A DNA stretch of 13,705 nt from an uncultured Bacilli bacterium (GTDB lineage: Bacteria; Bacillota_I; Bacilli_A; RFN20; DUOF01), in assembly GCA_934101685.1 (NCBI GenBank), contig CAKORZ010000037.1:1-13705 (forward strand), in the 5' to 3' direction. Below are positions 6,380-13,074 of the stretch, piece after piece. The notes beneath the pieces are model-generated. The model had not been told where the DNA came from and ran no database searches. It worked only from the letters and a program-made list of their open reading frames with translations. The translations under genes and the position numbers were made by a program. Each line of letters begins with the position of its first letter. Position 1 is the stretch's first letter.

Positions 6380-6408
6380 TTGTTCGTATATTATATATTT
6401 TGTATAAT
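6380..6408 (+). promoter_or_regulatory. Promoter of the ABC importer operon
   Basis: TTGTTC (6380-6385) and a perfect TATAAT (6403-6408) are 17 bp apart, directly after the integrase terminator. The -35 is weak (three of six), which suggests dependence on an activator or moderate basal strength. The predicted start near 6415 falls inside a small palindrome. Confidence 0.6.
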
Positions 6409-6412
6409 GTAA

Positions 6413-6424
6413 GTAACATATTAC
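6413..6424. promoter_or_regulatory. Possible operator at the importer transcription start
   Basis: GTAACATATTAC is a dyad with 4-bp arms around CATA, covering the predicted +1 of the importer promoter. A repressor bound there would block initiation. It does not look like a classical Fur box. The arms are short, so this is tentative. Confidence 0.25.
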
Positions 6425-6457
6425 GTTATCATATGAGAAAGGAAAGGGAGAAAATAT

Positions 6458-7642
6458 ATGAAAAAATATGGACTTGGCGCATTAGCGATGGTTGGTGCAC
6501 TTGCAATTGCTGGTTGTAGTTGTAATAAAGGTGATTTAACTGGAAATGCAAAAATTATTGATGAAGCAAAGAATTATTCGGTTGAAAAACTTGCTGAACT
6601 TGCTAAAGGAGAAACTGGTAAATTTACTGTTTATTCAACTTCTTCAAAGACTGCAAACGCACTTTCTGCATTTTGTACTAAATATGAAATTAGTGGATGT
6701 GAAGCAGTTCAATATAATGATTATGCATTATATGATAAATTGAGTAGAGAAATAGATGGAAATGTAGAAAATGGAGTAGATGTTGCTTTAACTCAAGATG
6801 GCTTAACACTTAAAACTACAATGGTAGATACTGGATATCTTATCAATTATAATCCTGTAGTTGAAGGTGCTAAAACTAGTGATTTATATGCATTCATGTA
6901 TTATGTAAAAGCAATTGGTATTTCTGATGAAGTGACAGGTGACGATGTTTTAACTAACATATGGCAATTAACAGAAACAACAAATAATAGTTTCTTTAAG
7001 AGCCCACTAGAAGAATTAATTAATATGTCTTTTTTAACTCAATTAACTACTGACGAATGGGCTATAAAATTAGGTAATGCATATAAAACTTGGAAAAATG
7101 TTGATGATGCAGGATTAACTGCTGCATTAACATATACTGACACAAAGGGAAAAACATATACTTATGAAAATGCTGGTTATATGTTTGTTGATAAATTAAT
7201 GAAAAATGTTAATTTTATGAGTAGTGAAAATGATATTTCAAGTGCTGTAGTTGATGCATCTATCCCAACTTATGGCTTTGGCGCTTATGGAAAATATGTA
7301 AAAAAATCTAACTATACAACTGCTAAAACATTAGCTGGTTATTCTTACTTTGTATATCATATGTATGCACAAATTTCTAAAAATACTGATAGACCTTATA
7401 CTTCTATGTTATTTATTAACTATATTTCAACACAAGAAGGTGCTGATTTCTGGGCTAAAAAGAGTATAGGACCTGGTGCTTACTCTACTAACACAACATA
7501 TGTTAGTGATCAAGTAGAAACTTTGCAAAGTGTTCTTGATAATGCAGTTGTTGAAGATGTTGATGCTATACTAAATGCTCCTAAGAGAGTAGAATATTTC
7601 ATTACTAATAGTGTTACATCAAACAAGAAAAAACTTAAGTAA
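6458..7642 (+). CDS. ABC importer substrate-binding lipoprotein, 394 aa
   Basis: The extracellular receptor of the importer, anchored in the outer leaflet by a lipid. The N-terminus has a short basic start, a hydrophobic stretch and the lipobox LAIAGC with C20 as the acylated residue. The mature part begins with GKFTVYSTSS (53-62), typical of the first strand of class-II AfuA/iron-type binding proteins, and ends with FINYISTQEGADFWA, like the C-terminal helix of that group. YDKL, DVAL and TGYLINYNP blocks also fit the fold. The ligand cannot be told from sequence; Fe3+ chelates, polyamines, thiamine or phosphonates are all handled by relatives. Strong purine-rich AAAGGAAAGGGAG precedes the ATG. 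It is the first gene of the operon, followed by a hairpin and then the permease, the usual layout for making more receptor than membrane parts. Confidence 0.88.
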   Translation: MKKYGLGALAMVGALAIAGCSCNKGDLTGNAKIIDEAKNYSVEKLAELAKGETGKFTVYSTSSKTANALSAFCTKYEISGCEAVQYNDYALYDKLSREIDGNVENGVDVALTQDGLTLKTTMVDTGYLINYNPVVEGAKTSDLYAFMYYVKAIGISDEVTGDDVLTNIWQLTETTNNSFFKSPLEELINMSFLTQLTTDEWAIKLGNAYKTWKNVDDAGLTAALTYTDTKGKTYTYENAGYMFVDKLMKNVNFMSSENDISSAVVDASIPTYGFGAYGKYVKKSNYTTAKTLAGYSYFVYHMYAQISKNTDRPYTSMLFINYISTQEGADFWAKKSIGPGAYSTNTTYVSDQVETLQSVLDNAVVEDVDAILNAPKRVEYFITNSVTSNKKKLK

Positions 7643-7666
7643 TTTCAAAAAAATTGTTGTCTTAAA

Positions 7667-7697
7667 TAGGGATTTAATAATCCCTACTTTTGTTTTT
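7667..7697 (+). terminator. Intra-operon hairpin between binding protein and permease genes
   Basis: Perfect 8-bp stem TAGGGATT (7667-7674), 4-nt loop TAAT, AATCCCTA (7679-7686), then CTTTTGTTTTT. It is probably a partial terminator or a 3' stabilising structure that raises lipoprotein expression relative to the permease and ATPase. Confidence 0.65.
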
Positions 7698-7706
7698 GAG
7701 AGGTGA
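7698..7706 (+). promoter_or_regulatory. Ribosome binding site deciding the permease start
   Basis: GAGAGGTGA ends 4 bp before ATG 7711, correct spacing for that codon. An in-frame TTG at 7690 lies upstream of this site and has no binding site of its own, so the start is placed at 7711. Confidence 0.8.
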
Positions 7707-7710
7707 AATT

Positions 7711-9522
7711 ATGAAAAAATTTTTTAATAAAGTTAAATCTTATTTTTCTCAACCATCTAATGTAATATTAGTAATATTTTTACTTATATTAGCTGCTGGC
7801 ACTTTGACACCACTAATTTCAATGTTTGTCGAAACATTTATAACTCATCCATCTGAAGTTAGAAATATTGGTGGAAAAGTAGGAGATGTTACAATAAATA
7901 GCTGGAAGCAAATATTAACTTCTACTGATTATAACTATAGCAAAAACTATTTTTATACCCCTTTATTCAATTCAATAAAAATAGCTCTATTATCTGCTGT
8001 TATTGCAATTGTAATTGGTGGAGTATTTGCATGGTTTATAACAAGAACTAATATAAAATTTAAAAAGTTCTTTTCTACTGTATTTATATTTCCTTATATA
8101 ATGCCTTCATGGACACTTGCATTATTCTGGACAAATATGTTCTCTAATATTGGAGTTTCTGGTTGTTCATCTAATGGTATTATTGCTTCGGTGTTTGGTA
8201 TATATGCTCCTAGTTGGTTAGTATTTGGTGCTGTTCCTATTTCAATAGTTTTAGGATTACACTATGCTCCATTTGCTTATATATTAATTGGTGGTATTTT
8301 GAAAAATATGGATGCTAACTTAGAAGAAGCAGCTACTATTTTGAAAACTCCTAGAAGAAGGATTTTAACAAAGATTACTCTTCCTATAGTAAGACCAGCA
8401 ATTATGAGTACATTCTTACTTGTATTTGCGAGTTCAATTAGTGCTTATGCAGTTCCTGTATTTTTAGGATCTCCAGCAAACTATTTGACTCTTACTACTA
8501 CAATGAAATATTTAAATAGTAGGGCTCCAGCGCAAGGATATATAATAGCTATAACACTTATAGTTATGGGATTATTAATACTTGGTATAAATCAATACTT
8601 TACTGGAAGAAGAAAGAGTTATACAACCGTTACTGGTAAGAGTTCACAAGTATCTTATATTAACCTTAAAAAGGCGAATTATCCACTTGCAATATTAGGT
8701 TGCTTATTTGTATTTTCTATGTCGATATTACCACTTATAACATTTGTATTAGAATCTCTTATTATAGAACCAGGTAATTATTCTTTATCTAATATGACTC
8801 TTGACTTCTGGATTGGAAGTAGTACATCAAAAGAGTTAGCTGATAAGTATGGATATGGTTGGACTGGTGGTATACTTACTAACCCTGATGTATGGAGGAC
8901 TTTAAAAAATAGTATATTGTTGTCTGTTACATGTGCGTTAGTTGCTGGTACATGTGGATTATTAATAGGATATGCAGTTGTTAAAAAAAGAAATTCTAAA
9001 TTAGCAGGTATTGTTAGTACACTTGCATTTATTCCTTATTTAATTCCTGCTATGGCATTTGGTGCTGCTTATTTAGCTTTTTCAACTAAGGTTACATTCT
9101 TATATGGAACATTCTTGCTTTTAGCAATTGTTGGTTCTATAAAATATATGCCTTTTGCTACTAGAGCAAGTACTGGTGCAATGATGCAGTTATCTGGAGA
9201 GATCGAAGAAGCTGCTGTTCTTACAGGCACACCATGGTGGAAGAGAATGACTAAAATTATATTCCCAATACAAAAATCAAGTTTCTTATCTGGTTACTTA
9301 TTGCCATTTATATCGTGTATGAGAGAGTTGTCATTATTCGTATTAATTGTTGCAAGTAGAAATAGTGTTATTACAACATTATTAATGTATTATGATGAAA
9401 AAGGATACGATCAATATGGTAATGCACTTAACTTACTTATTGTATTATTTGTATTATTAGTTAACTGGTTAGTTAATAAAATAACTGGTGCATCTATAGA
9501 TAAAGGAGTAGGAGGTAATTAA
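7711..9522 (+). CDS. ABC importer permease, two fused BPD_transp_1 domains, 603 aa
   Basis: The membrane channel of the importer. It is a single chain carrying two permease halves, as in the Fe3+ (FbpB/SfuB-like), thiamine (ThiP) and related systems. Half one covers about residues 15-300 and half two about 325-590, each with around six hydrophobic helices. Each half has a cytoplasmic coupling loop: EEAATILKTPRRR...ITLP (205-225) and EEAAVLTGTPWWKR...IIFP (499-519). The second keeps the conserved Gly of the EAA motif; the first has Lys there. A periplasmic-side-type loop rich in Asn, Tyr and Gly (359-399) with YGYGWTGG lies in half two. At about 600 residues it is somewhat longer than usual fused permeases (500-560). 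The start at ATG 7711 is favoured over TTG 7690 by ribosome binding site position. The ATPase gene starts 2 bp after the stop, so the two are translationally linked. Confidence 0.93.
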   Translation: MKKFFNKVKSYFSQPSNVILVIFLLILAAGTLTPLISMFVETFITHPSEVRNIGGKVGDVTINSWKQILTSTDYNYSKNYFYTPLFNSIKIALLSAVIAIVIGGVFAWFITRTNIKFKKFFSTVFIFPYIMPSWTLALFWTNMFSNIGVSGCSSNGIIASVFGIYAPSWLVFGAVPISIVLGLHYAPFAYILIGGILKNMDANLEEAATILKTPRRRILTKITLPIVRPAIMSTFLLVFASSISAYAVPVFLGSPANYLTLTTTMKYLNSRAPAQGYIIAITLIVMGLLILGINQYFTGRRKSYTTVTGKSSQVSYINLKKANYPLAILGCLFVFSMSILPLITFVLESLIIEPGNYSLSNMTLDFWIGSSTSKELADKYGYGWTGGILTNPDVWRTLKNSILLSVTCALVAGTCGLLIGYAVVKKRNSKLAGIVSTLAFIPYLIPAMAFGAAYLAFSTKVTFLYGTFLLLAIVGSIKYMPFATRASTGAMMQLSGEIEEAAVLTGTPWWKRMTKIIFPIQKSSFLSGYLLPFISCMRELSLFVLIVASRNSVITTLLMYYDEKGYDQYGNALNLLIVLFVLLVNWLVNKITGASIDKGVGGN

Positions 9523-9524
9523 TT

Positions 9525-10739
9525 ATGTCTGAGATTAGATTAGAGAATATTACAAAAAGATGGGGAAAATTTGTTGGTGTAGATAACCTTAATATGGTTA
9601 TTGAAGATAGGTCATTTGTTACTTTACTAGGTCCTAGTGGATGTGGTAAAACTACAACACTTAGAATGATAGCAGGTCTTGAAACACCTACTACTGGTAG
9701 AATAATTATTGATGGAGTTACCGTATTTGATTCTGAACAAGGAATTAATGTTTCTCCTAGTAAAAGAAATGTTGGTTTTTTATTTCAAAACTATGCTTTA
9801 TGGCCTCATATGACTGTTTATCAAAATATAGCTTTTGGTTTACAAAACTTAAAATGGGATAAACAAAAAATTAATGATAGAGTACATGAACTATTAAAAT
9901 TATTAAAAATAGAAGAATTTGAAAAAAGATATCCAAGTGAATTAAGTGGAGGTCAACAACAAAGAGTTGCTATTGCTAGAACTCTTGCTCCTAATCCTAA
10001 AATATTATTTATGGATGAGCCATTATCAAATCTAGATGCAAAACTTAGAATGGAAATGCGTGTTGAGCTTAAGAGACTTCACTTAAATACTGATTCTACA
10101 TTTGTATATGTTACACATGATCAGCTTGAAGCTATGACTTTGTCTAGTAAAGTTTGTATTATGGAAAAAGGTGTTCTTAAACAGTATGCTAAACCATTAG
10201 AAATGTATAATAAGCCTGCATGTGTATTTGTAGGTGACTTTATTGGTAATCCTACAATGAATTTTATTGATGCTGAGTATAAAGATGGTAGTGTAGAGTT
10301 CTGTGGCTTAAAAGCTAAATTTGTTTCTAATGATACAAAAGAATTAGAAAATAAAAAAGTTATTCTAGGTATTAGACCAGAGTATATTCATATTAGTGAT
10401 AAAGGAACAAATGAGGGAACTATCTTCTCAACTCTTCCTTCTGGTATGGAAACAACTGTTAAAGTTAGTGTAAATGATAACTTATTAACTTCAGTAGTAT
10501 TTGGTAGTGTGGACTATAAAGTTGATGAAAAAGTAAAAATTGATTTTATAGGTGATTCAATTATCTTATTTGATGCTGAAACTAAAGATAATATAGCAAT
10601 GGGTAGATTAGAATTTGGAAGTTCTACTAAAAAAGAAACAAAGGTAGAAACTAAAAAGGTTGCTAGTAAAGAATCTACTAAAACAACAAAAAAAGTTTCA
10701 ACTAAAAAGACTACTGCAAAGAAAACTACTAAAGAGTAA
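9525..10739 (+). CDS. ABC importer ATPase with TOBE domain and Lys/Thr-rich tail, 404 aa
   Basis: Powers the importer by ATP hydrolysis at the inner face of the membrane. Motifs: Walker A GPSGCGKT (36-43), Q-loop FQNYALWPHMTV (Q88), signature LSGGQQQR (140-147), Walker B ILFMDEP (160-166, E165) and H-loop THDQ (H198), so it should be active. After about 235 comes a TOBE/OB-type regulatory region with FIGNPTMNF (239-247) and LGIRPEYI (281-288), which resemble sugar-type ATPases (MsmK, UgpC, MalK) more than typical Fe3+ ones. Residues 365-404 are a low-complexity Lys/Thr/Ser tail (KKTTAKKTTKE at the end) not part of the family; average members end near 350-370. The AGGAGG site lies within the end of the permease gene. 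A strong terminator follows. The tail resembles that of the 99-residue protein at 3856-4155. Confidence 0.95.
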   Translation: MSEIRLENITKRWGKFVGVDNLNMVIEDRSFVTLLGPSGCGKTTTLRMIAGLETPTTGRIIIDGVTVFDSEQGINVSPSKRNVGFLFQNYALWPHMTVYQNIAFGLQNLKWDKQKINDRVHELLKLLKIEEFEKRYPSELSGGQQQRVAIARTLAPNPKILFMDEPLSNLDAKLRMEMRVELKRLHLNTDSTFVYVTHDQLEAMTLSSKVCIMEKGVLKQYAKPLEMYNKPACVFVGDFIGNPTMNFIDAEYKDGSVEFCGLKAKFVSNDTKELENKKVILGIRPEYIHISDKGTNEGTIFSTLPSGMETTVKVSVNDNLLTSVVFGSVDYKVDEKVKIDFIGDSIILFDAETKDNIAMGRLEFGSSTKKETKVETKKVASKESTKTTKKVSTKKTTAKKTTKE

Positions 10740-10760
10740 TATATAATTATTATATAAAGT

Positions 10761-10787
10761 AAAGGGACAAAAGTTTGTCCCTTTTTT
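10761..10787. terminator. Terminator between ABC importer operon and dehydrogenase gene
   Basis: Perfect 10-bp stem AAAGGGACAA (10761-10770), loop AAGT, TTGTCCCTTT (10775-10784), continuing as T to 10787. It is strong for the rightward operon; leftward the tail is TTTACTTTATATA, so it is likely bidirectional but weaker. The dehydrogenase stop codon overlaps its right edge. Confidence 0.9.
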
Positions 10788-11664
10788 AGTTATTAATTTT
10801 ATTATAAATATTATTAGTTATTTCTGCAATTTTATCTATTTCAGTTTGACTAGATGTTTTTACTTTTTTCTTTTTAGGATAACCCCATACATTAAATACT
10901 TTAGGTCCTATCCATTCTAAATAATTACAATCATCATATATTCCTTTGATAATTGATAAAGAAGCTTTTTTAGGTTTAGGAAATATAACTTTCATTGGAT
11001 ATTTAATTATATATAAGAGCCATTTAGGATAATGACTTGTTATATTAGTGTATGAGATGCCAGGATGAGTAACTGCTAGTTTTACATAATTGAAATTTTT
11101 AAATAGTTCATACATTGAAAACATAAAGAATCTTTTAGAATTACCATAAACTTTAGTGCAATGAGTATTATTTTTAAAATCTATATCATTTTCATATATT
11201 TTAGAGTAGTTATGAGCAATACTAGAAACTATTACTATTTTTCCTTTTTTATTAGCTTCCATTTTTTCTGCTACTTTTCTTGCTAAATAATATTGTGATA
11301 CAAAGTTAATTTGATATACATTATCATAACCAATATCACTAATTCTTCTTTCTATTTTATAAGCACCTGCTGCTAAAATGAAAACATCTATATCATATTT
11401 ATTCAACTCTTCACTAGCCTTTTTAACACTTTCAAAAGACTCTAAATCTACATTAATTTCATATATTTTTATACCATAGGTACTTAATAGTTCTTTTTTT
11501 AATGAAGCAGTTTTTTCTTTATTTCTATTCAAAAACAATAAATTAGCACCTAAACTTGCTAATGTTTTGCACATCTCTTTAGCTAAGTCACCAGTACTTC
11601 CTGTTATTGCTACAAGTTTGTTATTTAATTCATCACAATTTTTCTTTATCCAATTTTTTATCAT
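10786..11664 (-). CDS. Short-chain dehydrogenase/reductase (SDR), 292 aa
   Basis: An NAD(P)H-dependent oxidoreductase with a Rossmann fold. The cofactor motif is TGSTGDLA (21-28), in which the last Gly of the usual TGxxxGxG/TGxxGxxG form is Ala. It is followed by LNRN (45-48), where the Arg suggests NADP preference. AAGA (98-101) stands for the usual NNAG. The catalytic residues are N120 (YQINF), S147 or S148 (VSS), Y173 and K177 (VYGNSK), so the enzyme looks competent. VTHPG (198-202) follows, as in the retinol dehydrogenase-like group. The substrate is unknown. The C-terminal 30 residues are Lys-rich and beyond the core fold. AAAGGAA (11673-11679) lies 8 bp before the ATG. The gene is divergent from the TetR regulator and may share control with it through the spacer. 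Confidence 0.92.
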   Translation of the reverse strand: MIKNWIKKNCDELNNKLVAITGSTGDLAKEMCKTLASLGANLLFLNRNKEKTASLKKELLSTYGIKIYEINVDLESFESVKKASEELNKYDIDVFILAAGAYKIERRISDIGYDNVYQINFVSQYYLARKVAEKMEANKKGKIVIVSSIAHNYSKIYENDIDFKNNTHCTKVYGNSKRFFMFSMYELFKNFNYVKLAVTHPGISYTNITSHYPKWLLYIIKYPMKVIFPKPKKASLSIIKGIYDDCNYLEWIGPKVFNVWGYPKKKKVKTSSQTEIDKIAEITNNIYNKINN

Positions 11665-11688
11665 TTTATCTATTCCTTTACTTTTTTA

Positions 11689-11694
11689 ATTATA
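11689..11694 (-). promoter_or_regulatory. Putative -10 box of the dehydrogenase gene
   Basis: A perfect TATAAT on the minus strand, 25 bp upstream of the ATG, placing the start near 11682 with the ribosome binding site just inside the transcript. No good -35 is seen in the A-rich sequence 17-18 bp upstream. Confidence 0.4.
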
Positions 11695-11757
11695 CATATT
11701 TTTATTTTTTATTTAAGTTTATTATCTTAAAAATAAATTAAAAATATATACAAATAA

Positions 11758-11773
11758 TGTATCAGGTGATACA
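11758..11773. promoter_or_regulatory. Putative TetR operator
   Basis: TGTATC-AGGT-GATACA, a palindrome with perfect 6-bp arms, 24 bp before the TetR start and upstream of its ribosome binding site. The size and position fit an autoregulatory operator; it could also affect the divergent dehydrogenase gene about 95 bp away. Confidence 0.6.
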
Positions 11774-11796
11774 ATATTGCTGAAGGTGATAAATGA

Positions 11797-12366
11797 GTGC
11801 CAAAAAACATTAAAATAGCAAAAAATGATATATTAGATGCTGCTTTTACTATAGCAAGAGAAAAAGGAATAAATGCAGTTAGTAATAGAGAGATTGCTAA
11901 AAAGCTTGATTGTTCCATTAGACCAATTTATTATCAATTTAAAAATGTAGAAGAACTCTATAAAGATCTTTATGAAAAAATAGAAAAATACTTCTATAAA
12001 TTTATAATGGATAATATTGTTGAGGGAATACCTAAGTATAAACAATCAGGCGTGAATTATGTTAGGTTTGCTAGAGAAGAAAAGGAATTATTTAAAATAT
12101 TATTTATGAGTGATAGTGATTCTTTTATGGAAGAATTTATTACAAAAGATAAGCAAGACTTTGATGAATTAGCAAAAATTATAAAGCTTAGTACAAAACT
12201 TGATGATAAAGAAGCTTTAGGATTTCATGCTAAAATGTGGATATTTACTCATGGTATTGCTACTTTAAGTGCTACTAACACTATTAAATTTAGTGATGAG
12301 CAAATAGGAGATTTATTGACATATGAATTTAATGCTTTAATAAAAATGGAAAAAGAAGAGGGGTAA
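11797..12366 (+). CDS. TetR/AcrR-family transcriptional regulator, 189 aa
   Basis: A DNA-binding repressor acting as a dimer. The N-terminal TetR helix-turn-helix lies at about residues 8-55: DAAFTIAREKGINAVSNREIA (14-34) followed by the recognition helix region CSIRPIYYQFKNVEELY (39-55), a textbook match. The C-terminal 130 residues form the helical ligand-binding and dimer domain, with HAKMWIFTHGIATL near the end; the ligand is unknown. The start is GTG at 11797, chosen because GAAGGTGAT (11782-11790) is spaced correctly for it and the nearby ATG at 11793 is in another frame with a very short reading frame. It heads an operon: the LiaF-like gene begins 5 bp after its stop. The palindrome at 11758-11773 probably mediates autoregulation. 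Confidence 0.93.
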   Translation: MPKNIKIAKNDILDAAFTIAREKGINAVSNREIAKKLDCSIRPIYYQFKNVEELYKDLYEKIEKYFYKFIMDNIVEGIPKYKQSGVNYVRFAREEKELFKILFMSDSDSFMEEFITKDKQDFDELAKIIKLSTKLDDKEALGFHAKMWIFTHGIATLSATNTIKFSDEQIGDLLTYEFNALIKMEKEEG

Positions 12367-12371
12367 TTTAA

Positions 12372-13070
12372 ATGAAAAATTGGAAAAGTATTGTAATTGG
12401 AATAGTATTAATTGGACTTGGTGTATTAGTTGGGCTTCATGCTTTAGATATTGTTAATTTTAATATCTTTTTTAAGGGTTGGTGGTCTTTGCTTATTATA
12501 GTTCCTTGCTTTATTGGATTAATTAGAGATGATGATAAAACTGGTAGTGTTCTTGGAATTTTATTAGGAGTAGGGTTATTACTTTCTGCACAAGAAGATA
12601 TTTCTTATAAAACTCTTAGTAAGCTAGTTGCACCAATAATTTTAGTTGTAGTAGGAATTGCATTTATTATTAAAAGTATATTTAATAGAGATGTAAATGA
12701 AAAAATTAAAAGTATTAATAATACTTTAGGTAAAGACAATAAAGTTAGTGCTGTATTTGCAGGGCAAGATATTAATTTAGTAGAAAAAGAATTTAAAGGG
12801 GCTACTCTAACTTCTGTATTTGGAGGAATTGATTTAGATTTAAGAAAAGCTATATTTACTTCAGATACTGTAATTAACGCTACTTGTGTATTTGGAGGAA
12901 TTGATATTTTAGTTCCAGAAAATGTTAAAGTAGTTATAAAATCTACTTCTGTGTTTGGTGGGGTAGATCAAAAAAGAAAAAATGATAAATTTGATGAAAA
13001 TGCTTATACTGTATATGTAAAAGCTAGTTGTGTATTTGGCGGTATGGATATAACTGACGAAAAGAAGTAA
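12372..13070 (+). CDS. LiaF-like membrane protein (LiaI/LiaF transmembrane region plus C-terminal beta repeat domain), 232 aa
   Basis: Related to LiaF of the Bacillales Lia envelope-stress system and to other small proteins with a cell-wall-active antibiotic response domain. The N-terminal 105 residues contain about four membrane helices (5-25, 37-51, 57-73, 86-103) with a GWW motif after the first. The soluble C-terminal part carries five near-identical turns: VFAGQD (128-133), VFGGID (149-154), VFGGID (173-178), VFGGVD (194-199) and VFGGMD (221-226), which fit a stacked beta-strand domain as in LiaF. In Bacillus, LiaF restrains the LiaRS two-component system; no liaR or liaS is seen here and the partner is a TetR regulator instead. 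GAGGGG at the end of the TetR gene provides the ribosome binding site, so translation is coupled. Its role in envelope monitoring is inferred from the family. Confidence 0.88.
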   Translation: MKNWKSIVIGIVLIGLGVLVGLHALDIVNFNIFFKGWWSLLIIVPCFIGLIRDDDKTGSVLGILLGVGLLLSAQEDISYKTLSKLVAPIILVVVGIAFIIKSIFNRDVNEKIKSINNTLGKDNKVSAVFAGQDINLVEKEFKGATLTSVFGGIDLDLRKAIFTSDTVINATCVFGGIDILVPENVKVVIKSTSVFGGVDQKRKNDKFDENAYTVYVKASCVFGGMDITDEKK

Positions 13071-13074
13071 AAAT

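Noticed and set aside
7690..7710. Upstream TTG start for the permease
   Set aside because: It would put the GAGAGGTGA ribosome binding site inside the coding region; ATG 7711 has ideal spacing.
11727..12045. Open frames on the minus strand opposite the TetR gene and its upstream spacer
   Set aside because: Products are hydrophobic low-complexity strings typical of antisense AT-rich DNA, and the plus strand encodes a clear TetR protein.
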